Shown here: positions 1 to 9,572 of the stretch, piece by piece
How positions within the stretch are numbered: position 1 is the first letter of the stretch
Layout of the letters: every line of letters starts with the position of its first letter
Assembly: GCA_902630065.1 (NCBI GenBank)
Contig: CACOTF010000001.1
Coordinates: 1-64,000 of the forward strand
Reading direction: 5' to 3'
DNA from: an uncultured Pelagibacteraceae bacterium
Lineage (GTDB): Bacteria; Pseudomonadota; Alphaproteobacteria; Pelagibacterales; Pelagibacteraceae
Length of the DNA stretch: 64,000 bases
Made by a program: the position numbers and the translations under genes
The notes under the pieces: generated by a model
The model's input: only the letters and a program-made list of their open reading frames with translations
Told to the model about the DNA's origin: nothing
Database searches by the model: none

Positions 1-496
1 AGAACCAAATGAAAATGTTTTTTTTATTTTAATTTTTAATTCAGAGAAATTTTTAATAGATACAATAAAATCCCGATGTATAGAATTTAAATTAAGTCTA
101 TCTAATGAGAATACTAGATTGATTGTCAATAATTATTTTAATGAAAATCTTTATGAACAAATAAATTCAAATTTGATAAATTATTACTCAACACCTTTTT
201 TTTTAATATCCTTAATAAACTATATGAATGAATTTGAATTATCAGTATCCGAAACCACAGTTGATGATTTATTAGTTAATTTAATCAATAATAAGCACTA
301 TATTAAACAAGAGTTTATAAGAGATAATTTAAATATGATTATTGAATTATTTTTTTATAAACATATAAACACAACAAAAAAACTGTCATATAAAGTTAAA
401 GAATATTATTATTCAAAATTATCTAATGTAAAAAAATATAATCTTGATTATGAAACTTTTTTTTTAGAATTTAAGGATAAATTATTAAGTGAATAA
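1..496 (+). CDS. holB: DNA polymerase III delta' subunit, C-terminal part (5' truncated by window edge)
   Basis: Open frame continues upstream of the listed ORF to the window edge (EPNENVFFILIFNSEKFLIDTIKSRCIEFKL...); 'TIKSRC' clamp-loader motif; next to metG and tatD. Confidence 0.75.
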   Translation, partial: EPNENVFFILIFNSEKFLIDTIKSRCIEFKLSLSNENTRLIVNNYFNENLYEQINSNLINYYSTPFFLISLINYMNEFELSVSETTVDDLLVNLINNKHYIKQEFIRDNLNMIIELFFYKHINTTKKLSYKVKEYYYSKLSNVKKYNLDYETFFLEFKDKLLSE

Positions 497-2015
497 AAAT
501 TATTATATAACAACACCAATTTACTATCCTTCTGCTAAACCTCATATGGGACATGCATATTCAAGTATAATTGCTGATTTTTTTGCTCGTTTCAAAAAAA
601 TTGATGGTTTTAATGTTTATTTTTTAACAGGTACAGATGAGCATGGTTTAAAAATACAAAGATCTGCTGAAAAGTTAAATAAGGATCCAAAATCTTTTTG
701 TGATGAAATAAGTAAAACATTTGAGGATTTAACTAAAACATTAAATTTATCGAACACAGATTTTATAAGAACTACAGAAGATAGACATAAAATTTCTGTG
801 CAAAATTTATGGAATATACTTGAAAAAAATAAGCAAATTTATTTGTCTAAATATTCTGGTTGGTATTCTGTATCAGATGAAGCTTTTTACAATGAAGATG
901 AAGTTGAGCAAATAGATGGTTTAAAAGTTGCTAAACCATCTGGTTCACCAGTTGAATGGGTCGAAGAAGAGTCTTTTTTTTTTAAACTTTCAGAATGGGA
1001 AAAACCTTTATTAGAATTTTATGAAAAAAATAAAAGTTTTATATTACCTGAAAGTAGAAGGAATGAGGTAATTAGCTTTGTCAAAAGTGGGTTAAAAGAC
1101 TTATCTGTCAGTAGAAAGACTTTTTCCTGGGGTGTAAAAGTGCCAAGTGATGAAAATCATGTAGTATATGTATGGTTAGATGCATTAACAAATTATTTAA
1201 GTTCTTTAAAATATCCCGATGAAAATAATGAATTATATAAAAATTTTTGGCCAGCAGATTTACATATTATTGGTAAAGACATATTAAGATTTCATGCTAT
1301 TTATTGGCCAGCATTCTTGTTGGCTGCAAAAATAGAGCCACCAAAAAGGGTATACGGACATGGATGGATACTCTCTGGAGATGAAAAAATGTCAAAATCA
1401 AAAGGAAATATTTTAGATCCATTAGAAATAATAAATGTTTATGGTCTAGATCCATTAAGATATTATTTACTTAAAGAAGTTTCATTTGGTAATGATGGAA
1501 ATATTTCTGAGGAAAAACTAGAAAATTGTATTAATAGTGATTTGGCAAATAATTTTGGAAACCTATGTCAGAGAGTTTTATCTTTTGCTGAAAAAAATTG
1601 TTCATCTTTAATACCTGATCATAAATTTACTAATGAAGATTTAGAAATTTTGAAACCATTAAATAATCTCGCTAAAATAAGATTATTTATAGATAATCAA
1701 GACATAAACCAATATATGAGTTTTATTGTTGATAGGTTGTTTGCGGCAAACAAATATTTTAATGATCAGGAACCTTGGAAGAAGAAAGATGATAGATTAA
1801 GATTAAATACTATTGTTTATACTGCATTAGAATTAATTAGAAAAATATCTATTTTGCTTTATCCAGTAATTCCAGGAACATCTTTAAAAGTATTAAATGT
1901 TTTTAATGAAACTGAAAACTCCATTGATTTTATATCAATTGATAATAATGAAATTTTAAAAAAAAATTCAAAAATAAATAAATTAGATATTTTGTTTAAA
2001 AAAATTGAAAAATGA
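489..2015 (+). CDS. metG: methionyl-tRNA synthetase
   Basis: TTPIYYPSAKPHMGHAYS (HIGH-like) and KMSKSKGN motifs. Confidence 0.97.
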   Translation: MNKNYYITTPIYYPSAKPHMGHAYSSIIADFFARFKKIDGFNVYFLTGTDEHGLKIQRSAEKLNKDPKSFCDEISKTFEDLTKTLNLSNTDFIRTTEDRHKISVQNLWNILEKNKQIYLSKYSGWYSVSDEAFYNEDEVEQIDGLKVAKPSGSPVEWVEEESFFFKLSEWEKPLLEFYEKNKSFILPESRRNEVISFVKSGLKDLSVSRKTFSWGVKVPSDENHVVYVWLDALTNYLSSLKYPDENNELYKNFWPADLHIIGKDILRFHAIYWPAFLLAAKIEPPKRVYGHGWILSGDEKMSKSKGNILDPLEIINVYGLDPLRYYLLKEVSFGNDGNISEEKLENCINSDLANNFGNLCQRVLSFAEKNCSSLIPDHKFTNEDLEILKPLNNLAKIRLFIDNQDINQYMSFIVDRLFAANKYFNDQEPWKKKDDRLRLNTIVYTALELIRKISILLYPVIPGTSLKVLNVFNETENSIDFISIDNNEILKKNSKINKLDILFKKIEK

Positions 2016-2776
2016 TAGACTCACATTGTCATCTTGATCACGAACCTCTTTATTCAAATATCAATGATATTATTAAACGTTCTAAAGAAAATGGATTAAA
2101 GAAAATTTTAACTATTTCAACAAATTCGAAAAGTTTTGAGAATATTAAAAAGATTATAAATCTTGATGAAATAATTTATGGAAGTATTGGAATTCATCCT
2201 CATGAATCCAGCAGTGATAAGATGGATAAAGAATTCATTATTGAAAATGCTAATAAATTCAAAAAAATAATTGGAGTAGGAGAGACTGGATTAGATTTCT
2301 ATTATGAAAATAGTAAAAAAGATGATCAGATTGAAAGTTTTGAAAGACATATAGAAGCTTCTATTGAATTAAATTATCCTTTAATAGTTCATTCTAGAAG
2401 TGCAGAAAGAGAAACTTTTGATATTTTAAATGGATATAAAAACAGTGATATTAAAATACTTATGCACTGTTTTACTGGTTCAAAAGAATTTGCAAAAAAA
2501 ATGATGACATTAAATGCGTATTTTTCTGCTAGTGGAATAATAACTTTTAAAAATAGTATTGATCTACAAGAAACATTTAAAATAATTGAAAATGATAAAA
2601 TTTTAATTGAAACAGATAGTCCTTTTTTAGCACCAATACCAATGAGAGGTAAAAAGAATGAACCTTCTTTTATTAAATATACATTGGAAAAACTTTCAGA
2701 ATTAAGATCAATAAACTTTGATGAATTAGAAAATATTACAAACGATAATTTTGAAAGATTATTTTTTCAAAAATGA
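2012..2776 (+). CDS. TatD family hydrolase/DNase
   Basis: MIDSHCHLDH, GIHPHE, GETGLDFYY, ETDSPFLAP motifs. Confidence 0.95.
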   Translation: MIDSHCHLDHEPLYSNINDIIKRSKENGLKKILTISTNSKSFENIKKIINLDEIIYGSIGIHPHESSSDKMDKEFIIENANKFKKIIGVGETGLDFYYENSKKDDQIESFERHIEASIELNYPLIVHSRSAERETFDILNGYKNSDIKILMHCFTGSKEFAKKMMTLNAYFSASGIITFKNSIDLQETFKIIENDKILIETDSPFLAPIPMRGKKNEPSFIKYTLEKLSELRSINFDELENITNDNFERLFFQK

Positions 2777-3549
2777 GCATAAAATTTATAATATTAGGTT
2801 GTGGAAGCTCTATGGGTGTGCCAAGACCTGATGGATTTTTTGGAAATTGTGATCCCAAAAATAAGAAAAATTATAGAACAAGATGTTCTGCACTCATTAA
2901 AACAACAGATGAAAATATTTTAATTGATACATCTCCTGACTTAAGACAACAGTTATTGCGTCATAAAATTAAAAAAATTGATAAAGTATTCTACTCACAT
3001 ATGCATGCTGACCAAACACATGGTATAAATGATTTAAGGTCTTTTTTTATCAATAGCAAAAAACAGGTAAACGTTTTTGCTGATAGCCCTACATCTAAAC
3101 ATTTGAAAGAAAGCTTTTCTTATTGTTTTAAAAGTTTTTCAAGAGAATATCCTGCTACTTTAAAATTAAATAAATTGAAAAAAAATTCATTTATTACACA
3201 TAAGAATAAAAATATAAAATTTAAATCAATTGTTGTTGAGCATGGTTCGGTTAAATCTAATTGTTTTATAATTGATAAAAAGCTTGCATATATTACTGAT
3301 GTAAGCAATATTTACAAAAGAGATTATTCTTATTTTAAAAATCTAAAGTATCTTATAATTGATTGTCTTTGGTACAATTTTCATCCTTCACACTTTAATT
3401 TAGAAAAATCTTTGTATTTCATTAAAAAATTTAAACCAAAAAAGGCTATTCTTTCAAATCTATCACCAGTGTTAGATTATAATCAGTTAAAAAAAATTAT
3501 ACCTAAAAATGTAATACCAGCACATGATGGTTTAACTATAGAACTATAG
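2773..3549 (+). CDS. MBL-fold metallohydrolase (PhnP-like)
   Basis: LGCGSSMGVPRPDGFFGNC, SHMHADQTHGINDLR motifs. Confidence 0.85.
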   Translation: MSIKFIILGCGSSMGVPRPDGFFGNCDPKNKKNYRTRCSALIKTTDENILIDTSPDLRQQLLRHKIKKIDKVFYSHMHADQTHGINDLRSFFINSKKQVNVFADSPTSKHLKESFSYCFKSFSREYPATLKLNKLKKNSFITHKNKNIKFKSIVVEHGSVKSNCFIIDKKLAYITDVSNIYKRDYSYFKNLKYLIIDCLWYNFHPSHFNLEKSLYFIKKFKPKKAILSNLSPVLDYNQLKKIIPKNVIPAHDGLTIEL

Positions 3550-4086
3550 TATTTCTTCAATTTTATTTATAATTTTATTCGATGTAGGTTTTGTAAAAGA
3601 GGCATATGTATCTTCTACATTTCCCTGTTTATTGATTAATATTTTATGAAAATTCCACTTAGGTACTGCAGATTTGCCAAAATTATTTTCTGCCCACTTA
3701 AATATTTCATGAGCATCGCTTCCTTTTACCTCTGTAATAGCTGTTAATGGAAAGTTTATTTCAAAATTAACTTCACAAAATTTTTTAACTTCACTATTAG
3801 TTTTTTTTTCTTGATTAAAAGAGTCTGAGGGCACTCCAAGAACAATTAGACCCTTAGATTTATATTTATCCCATAAATCTTGGAGATCCTCATATTGTTT
3901 TGTGAACCCACAATAACTAGCAGTGTTTACTATAAGAATAACTTTATTTTGATAATCACTTAATTTGATATTTTGTCCATTAATACTCTCTATTTCTAGA
4001 TTATAAAAACTTTTTTGGTCATTGCTTATTGCTGAACTCTTAAAAAAAAACATTATTATTGTAAAACTTATTATTATTAACCTCAT
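3544..4086 (-). CDS. glutathione peroxidase family protein
   Basis: VNTASYCGFTKQYEDLQ ... GVPSDSFNQE ... WNFHKILINKQG. Confidence 0.92.
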   Translation of the reverse strand: MRLIIISFTIIMFFFKSSAISNDQKSFYNLEIESINGQNIKLSDYQNKVILIVNTASYCGFTKQYEDLQDLWDKYKSKGLIVLGVPSDSFNQEKKTNSEVKKFCEVNFEINFPLTAITEVKGSDAHEIFKWAENNFGKSAVPKWNFHKILINKQGNVEDTYASFTKPTSNKIINKIEEIL

Positions 4087-4096
4087 CCTAATCTGC

Positions 4097-5269
4097 TTAT
4101 TTATTTGGTGTAAGTAGTATTAAGAAGTACCCAAATAAAGTGGATAATAATGACCCAGTTAAAACTCCAATTTTTACTCCATCCATGTATTGTATATTTT
4201 CAACAAAAGCTAAATTTCCAACAAATAAGCTCATTGTAAAGCCAATACCTGTTAAAACTCCAACACCATAAAAATTAAACCAGTTAGAGTTGTTGGGCAT
4301 CTGGGCAATTTTCATTTTTATTGAAACATAAGAAAATACAAATACTCCTAATTGTTTACCAACAAATAGTCCTAATAAAATTCCTAATGGAACTTTATCA
4401 AGTAAAGATGCAAAAGATAAACCTTCTAACGAAACACCAGCATTTGCAAAAGCAAATAATGGCATAATACCAAATGCAACATAAGGGCTAATTGCATGTT
4501 CAATTTTTATCAACAGTGAAAAATCTTTATCTTTTTTTCTATGAGGTATAGTCATTGCCAATAATACACCAGCAATTGTTGCATGAATTCCAGAATTATG
4601 AGTGAAGTCCCAAAGAAATATTCCAACAATTAAATAAGGTAAAAATTTCTTTATATTGAATTTGTTAATTACTAGAAGAACAATAAAGGCTAGAAGCATT
4701 AAGCTTAAATATTTAATGCTTAAATCTCCTGAGTAAAATAATGCAATTATTACTATTGCTCCGAGGTCGTCTATAATCGCTAAAGCTGTTAAAAAAACTT
4801 TCAAAGATAATGGAACTCTTTTACCCAATAATGAAAGTACACCTAAAGAAAATGCAATATCAGTTGCTGATGGAATTGCCCAACCATTCATTGTTTCACT
4901 ATCTCCAAAATTAATAAAAACATAAAATAATGCAGGCACTAACATTCCACCGACTGCAGCAATTATTGGAAGAAGAGCTTGTTTTATATTTGAAAGTTCG
5001 CCTTGTAAAAATTCTCTTTTAATTTCTAATGTTACAAAGAAAAAAAATATTGCCATCAAAGCATCATTTATCCAATGTAAAACTGATAATTTTAAACCGA
5101 AATTATTTATTCCTAAAAATAAATATTTATCCAATGTGGAAAAATATAAATCAGATAAGTTAGAATTGCTTACTATCAATGCTATGATAGCGGCAAAAAG
5201 AAGTACTAGGCCGCTAGCAGCTTCAAGTTTGAAAAACCACCTAAATGGTTTTGTAATTATCTGAATCAT
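4097..5269 (-). CDS. nhaA: Na+/H+ antiporter NhaA
   Basis: ATDIAFSLGVLSLLGKRVP, ALAIIDDLGAIVIIA, TGIGFTMSLFVGNLAF motifs. Confidence 0.96.
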   Translation of the reverse strand: MIQIITKPFRWFFKLEAASGLVLLFAAIIALIVSNSNLSDLYFSTLDKYLFLGINNFGLKLSVLHWINDALMAIFFFFVTLEIKREFLQGELSNIKQALLPIIAAVGGMLVPALFYVFINFGDSETMNGWAIPSATDIAFSLGVLSLLGKRVPLSLKVFLTALAIIDDLGAIVIIALFYSGDLSIKYLSLMLLAFIVLLVINKFNIKKFLPYLIVGIFLWDFTHNSGIHATIAGVLLAMTIPHRKKDKDFSLLIKIEHAISPYVAFGIMPLFAFANAGVSLEGLSFASLLDKVPLGILLGLFVGKQLGVFVFSYVSIKMKIAQMPNNSNWFNFYGVGVLTGIGFTMSLFVGNLAFVENIQYMDGVKIGVLTGSLLSTLFGYFLILLTPNK

Positions 5270-5270
5270 T

Positions 5271-5765
5271 TTATCTGACTAAATCTTTAATAAATAATTT
5301 CAAGTCATTTATTACTAGATGCAAATTATCTGACATTTTTAATATGCCGGGAAATATTACAGATATCTGATTTTTAAACGTGTCCATAAGTAAGATAAAT
5401 GCAATAATCGAAATAATTATTAGAAATATTTTTTTAATAATTTTGTTTTCTCTTGAAACTGAACTTTTATCAATAGATACTAATTCTTTTGATAAACTTT
5501 CTTTTATTGGAGATTTCTTTGAGATTTTTTTTCTTATTTTTTTTGTTTGTTTTATTGGATCATCAACTGGTTCTATATTGATTTCTGATTTATTTTCTTC
5601 AATTTCATTTATTTTTATGTTTTCAGTTTTTAATTTTAAATTTTCTTCTTTTTTATAAAACCACGTATGATCGCAATTGCCGCACTTTAAAAGCCTGCCT
5701 TCATCTGGAATTAATTTTTCATCAATATTGAACTTCTTCGTACAAGCTGGACATTCAATGATCAT
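5271..5765 (-). CDS. MJ0042-type zinc-ribbon domain protein with C-terminal TM segment
   Basis: MIIECPACTKKFNIDEKLIPDEGRLLKCGNCDHTW. Confidence 0.8.
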   Translation of the reverse strand: MIIECPACTKKFNIDEKLIPDEGRLLKCGNCDHTWFYKKEENLKLKTENIKINEIEENKSEINIEPVDDPIKQTKKIRKKISKKSPIKESLSKELVSIDKSSVSRENKIIKKIFLIIISIIAFILLMDTFKNQISVIFPGILKMSDNLHLVINDLKLFIKDLVR

Positions 5766-5860
5766 AGATACTTATATATAGCAAATTTTATAAAATTTCC
5801 TTTTAAATAGTGATTAATATACTTTGAAATTTTTTTTATCTACTGTATTAGTACTGCATT

Positions 5861-5937
5861 CGGGGTGTAGCGCAGCCTGGTAGCGCACTTGGTTTGGGAC
5901 CAAGGGGCCGTAGGTTCAAATCCTACCACCCCGACCA
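5861..5937 (+). tRNA. tRNA-Pro (TGG)
   Basis: CGGGGTG...CACCCCG acceptor stem; CTTGG-TTTGGGA-CCAAG anticodon arm; GGTTCAAATCC T-arm; encoded CCA. Confidence 0.95.
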
Positions 5938-5941
5938 TTTT

Positions 5942-6223
5942 ATGAAAAAAGCTAAAATTTATAAACCATCTAAAACTGCAATGCAGTCAGGATTGAAGAA
6001 ATTTGATAAATGGATTATTGAATACATTACCGATGATCCGGGCATTAATCCTTTAATGGGGTGGGAGAGTTCCACAGATACTTATGGTGAATTAAAATTA
6101 GAATTTTCTACAAAAGAATTAGCTATTGAATATGCAAAAAAAAATAATATTGATTTTGAAGTAATTGAACCGAATAAAAGAAAAGTTACTTTAAAATCTT
6201 ACGCTGATAACTTTATAAAATAA
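5942..6223 (+). CDS. ETC complex I subunit (NDUFS4-like family)
   Basis: KIYKPSKTAMQSG ... WIIEY ... PLMGWESSTDTYGELKLEFSTKELAIEYAKKNNIDFEV; start moved to the ATG at 5942 because the listed ORF reads through the tRNA. Confidence 0.88.
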   Translation: MKKAKIYKPSKTAMQSGLKKFDKWIIEYITDDPGINPLMGWESSTDTYGELKLEFSTKELAIEYAKKNNIDFEVIEPNKRKVTLKSYADNFIK

Positions 6224-7221
6224 TGTTTAAATTTTTTACAGAAAGAAGATGGTATGGTTGGAGTATATTTGGATCAATCTTCATATTAGTTTCGACTTGG
6301 TATCAAGTACAATTAGACGTGAAAATTAATGAATGGTTCGGCGAATTTTATGATACTCTTCAAAAAGCTTTAACAGAACCTGGTTCAGTCACAGAAACTG
6401 AATTTATTGGATATTTGTTTACATTTGCAAAAGTTGCGGGTCTTTGGATTATAATTGCTATTGTAACAGGTTTTTTTGTATCTCATTGGGTATTTAGGTG
6501 GAGAACTTCAATGGCTGAATATTATCACTCTCAATGGTTAAAAGCTCGTTTAACCGAAGGGGCTTCGCAAAGAGTTCAAGAAGACACTTTAAAATTTGCA
6601 AGAATAATGGAGGGCCTTGGTGTTGGACTTTTAGATAGTATAATGACCTTAGTAGCTTTCTTGCCAATATTATGGGGATTATCTAAACAAGTCGATGTAC
6701 TTCCATGGATTGGTGAAGTTGATCATGCATTAGTTTGGGTTGCAATAATATCTGCACTTGGTGGAACAGTTTTATTAGCAGCAGTAGGTATTAAATTACC
6801 TGGGATTGAGTATGATATTCAAAAAGAAGAAGCTGGTTATAGAAAAGAATTAGTTCACGGAGAAGATGATCCTATAAGGGCTGCTCCACCGACTATAGGT
6901 CAATTATATGATAGAGTAAGAGGTATTCACTATAAATCATATTTTCATTATCTATATTTTAATGCGGTTAAGTGGAGTTATTTTCAAGGTATGGTAATTG
7001 TTCCATATTTAGCTTTAGCACCAACTATAGTATCAGGAGCAATTACATTAGGTTTTGTTCAACAAATAACTAGAGCTTTTGGAAGAGTTGAAAATTCATT
7101 ACAATATTTAGTTAGAAGCTGGTCTACAATTGTAGAATTGATTTCGGTTTGGAAAAGATTAAGTGAATTTGAAGCTAGATTGAAATATAACTTAGAAGAA
7201 TCCACTGCTGAAAATATTTAA
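6223..7221 (+). CDS. SbmA/BacA-like family transporter
   Basis: WYQVQLDVKINEWFGEFYDTLQKAL ... VFRWRTSMAEYYHSQWL ... RVQEDTLKFARIME. Confidence 0.85.
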   Translation: MFKFFTERRWYGWSIFGSIFILVSTWYQVQLDVKINEWFGEFYDTLQKALTEPGSVTETEFIGYLFTFAKVAGLWIIIAIVTGFFVSHWVFRWRTSMAEYYHSQWLKARLTEGASQRVQEDTLKFARIMEGLGVGLLDSIMTLVAFLPILWGLSKQVDVLPWIGEVDHALVWVAIISALGGTVLLAAVGIKLPGIEYDIQKEEAGYRKELVHGEDDPIRAAPPTIGQLYDRVRGIHYKSYFHYLYFNAVKWSYFQGMVIVPYLALAPTIVSGAITLGFVQQITRAFGRVENSLQYLVRSWSTIVELISVWKRLSEFEARLKYNLEESTAENI

Positions 7222-8165
7222 TGTCTTTAAATAAAGATCTGATTCATCAACTTGTAAAAGTTACTTCAAGAGCTGCAATTAATTGTTATCAATTTCTTGG
7301 CAAACAAAATAAAAAAATTGCTGATAAAGCTGCTACGGATTCTATGAGAAATGATTTAAATAATCTAAAAATTAACGGTGAAGTTGTGATAGGTGAGGGC
7401 GAACTCGATGAAGCGCCAATGTTATATATAGGTGAAAAACTAGGCAAGGGTAATGGTCCATATTTAGATATAGCCGTAGACCCACTTGAAGGAACAAACT
7501 TTGCTGCAAAAAATATGCCAGGCGCTATATCTGTATTAGCAATTTCAGAAAAAGGAAATTTATTGAATGCTCCAGAAACCTATATGAATAAAATTGCAGT
7601 GGGCAAAGATGTTCCATTTGATGCGACAGATTTAGATTATCCTATAAAAAAAAATATTTCCAATATTGCAGAAGCCAAAAACAAAAATATTCATGAACTT
7701 ACAGTATGTATTCTTGATAGACCAAGACATAAAGATATTATTGATGAATTAAAATCATTAAAAGTAAATTTAAAATTAATTTCAGATGGTGATATTTGTG
7801 GTTCTCTCTTAGTTACTGATAATAAGTATAATGTTGACTTATTTTTAGGTATTGGAGGAGGTCCTGAAGGAGTAATCTCCGCAGCAGCTTTGGACGCTTA
7901 TGGATGTAAATTTCAGGGTAAATTTTTATTTTCAACTGATCAAGATAGGGCTAGAGCAAAAAAAATGGGAATATCTGACCTAAATAAAAAATATGATTTA
8001 AATGAAATAGTTAAAGGAGATAGTATTTTTTGTGCGACAGGTATTACCAGTACTGAAATGGTTGCTGCTGTAAAAAAAGAAAATACAAAATTTGTTACTG
8101 AAACTCTTGTCACACACAAAGAATCTACAATAGAAATTATAAAAAGTGAGGAACCTATAGCTTGA
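7221..8165 (+). CDS. glpX: class II fructose-1,6-bisphosphatase
   Basis: AADKAATDSMR, GEGELDEAPMLYIGEKLG, DPLEGTNFAAKNMPGAISVLA, GIGGGPEGVISAAAL. Confidence 0.95.
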   Translation: MSLNKDLIHQLVKVTSRAAINCYQFLGKQNKKIADKAATDSMRNDLNNLKINGEVVIGEGELDEAPMLYIGEKLGKGNGPYLDIAVDPLEGTNFAAKNMPGAISVLAISEKGNLLNAPETYMNKIAVGKDVPFDATDLDYPIKKNISNIAEAKNKNIHELTVCILDRPRHKDIIDELKSLKVNLKLISDGDICGSLLVTDNKYNVDLFLGIGGGPEGVISAAALDAYGCKFQGKFLFSTDQDRARAKKMGISDLNKKYDLNEIVKGDSIFCATGITSTEMVAAVKKENTKFVTETLVTHKESTIEIIKSEEPIA

Positions 8166-8200
8166 TTATTTTTAATAATTGCAATAGAAACTCCATCTCT

Positions 8201-8275
8201 GGTCCCTTCGTCTATCGGTTAGGACACATGGTTTTCATCCATGAAAGAGGGGTTCGATTCCCCTAGGGACCGCCA
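8201..8275 (+). tRNA. tRNA-Glu (TTC)
   Basis: GGTCCCT...AGGGACC acceptor stem; ATGG-TTTTCAT-CCAT anticodon arm; GGTTCGATTCC T-arm; encoded CCA. Confidence 0.95.
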
Positions 8276-8277
8276 CA

Positions 8278-8532
8278 ATGAAATACTTTGTTTATTTAAT
8301 CATATCTAAAAATAAACACAAATATCTCAGTTACGTTGGATATACTAATAATTTAAAGAAAAGATTGGCTAGACACAATGCTTCGAAAGGAGCAAAATTT
8401 ACTAGAGGTAGAAAATGGATAATAGCCTATAGTATGTGTTATAATTCAAAATCCAAAGCTATGAGAGAAGAATATAAGCTTAAAAAAAACTATAAACTTA
8501 GAAACAATATAAAATCTCATTTTAATAAATGA
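8278..8532 (+). CDS. GIY-YIG nuclease family protein
   Basis: YFVYLIISKNKHKYLSYVGYTNNLKKRLARHN...GRKW domain signature. Confidence 0.92.
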   Translation: MKYFVYLIISKNKHKYLSYVGYTNNLKKRLARHNASKGAKFTRGRKWIIAYSMCYNSKSKAMREEYKLKKNYKLRNNIKSHFNK

Positions 8533-9566
8533 AAATTTCAATTCTACTCCCATATAAAGAAAATTTTACTCCAAATTATGCAGGAGCAGTTTCTCTTTTT
8601 TTAAATGATACTATCAAATTAAGTAAATATAAAAAAAATATTCAAGTTTACGGAAATACTTCTTTTAAAAAAAAGTTATTACCAAATTATACTAATTTAA
8701 ATTTCTCAAAATTAATCTTTAGAAGTACCAGTAAAACTTATGTAAAAAAATTTCTTGAGAACGAAAAAATAAAAAAGTCAACTTTAATAGAAGTTCATAA
8801 TAGGCCTGATTATATAAATTCTATTCATGAGATAAACGATAATATTGTTCTGTATTTTCATAATAATCCGCTAGATATGAAATCATCACAAACTGTAAAA
8901 GAGAGAATTGATGTATATAACAAAACAAAAAAAATAATCTTTAATAGTAATTGGACCTTAAAAAAATTTACAAAAGGTCTAAATAAAAAATATAATACTG
9001 ATAAACTTGAAGTTATTAATCAATCAACAAGTAAAAAAATTATTAATTTTAAAAATAAAAAAAAAATAATTTTATTTGTTGGTAGATTAAATGCTTCTAA
9101 AGGGTATGATTTATTCGGAAAAGCTATTATAAGTGTCTTAAATAATAATCCAGATTGGAGTGCGATAGTGATTGGTGATGAACCTAGAGAAAACTATATT
9201 TTTGAACATAAAAATTTGAAAAATTTAGGTTTTCAAAAATATAATGTTGTTACAAAATGGTTTGTGAAATCCGATATTTCAGTAGTTTGCTCTCGATGGG
9301 ACGAACCATTTGGTAGAACTGCTTTAGAAGCATCTAGTGCAGGATGTGCTGTAATTATTACAGACAAAGGTGGGCTAAGTGAGGCATCACCAAAAGCAAT
9401 GAAAATAAAGTCTCTAACTGTCAAAAATATTAAAAATTCAATAGAAAAACTTATTAAAAATGTGTCTCTAAAAAAGTCGTTACAAAAAAAAATTTATAAA
9501 CATTTTTTTTTAACAAACAATTATATTTCAAAAAAAATTGATAGTTACAGAGATAAGTTAATTTAA
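8529..9566 (+). CDS. glycosyltransferase family 4-type
   Basis: LFVGRLNASKGYDLF ... SRWDEPFGRTALEASSAGCAVIITDKGGLSEA. Confidence 0.88.
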   Translation: MKISILLPYKENFTPNYAGAVSLFLNDTIKLSKYKKNIQVYGNTSFKKKLLPNYTNLNFSKLIFRSTSKTYVKKFLENEKIKKSTLIEVHNRPDYINSIHEINDNIVLYFHNNPLDMKSSQTVKERIDVYNKTKKIIFNSNWTLKKFTKGLNKKYNTDKLEVINQSTSKKIINFKNKKKIILFVGRLNASKGYDLFGKAIISVLNNNPDWSAIVIGDEPRENYIFEHKNLKNLGFQKYNVVTKWFVKSDISVVCSRWDEPFGRTALEASSAGCAVIITDKGGLSEASPKAMKIKSLTVKNIKNSIEKLIKNVSLKKSLQKKIYKHFFLTNNYISKKIDSYRDKLI

Positions 9567-9572
9567 GATTTA

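Noticed and set aside
5894-5941. N-terminal extension of the complex I subunit ORF (MGPRGRRFKSYHPDHF)
   Set aside because: This is translated tRNA-Pro sequence; the real start is the ATG at 5942.
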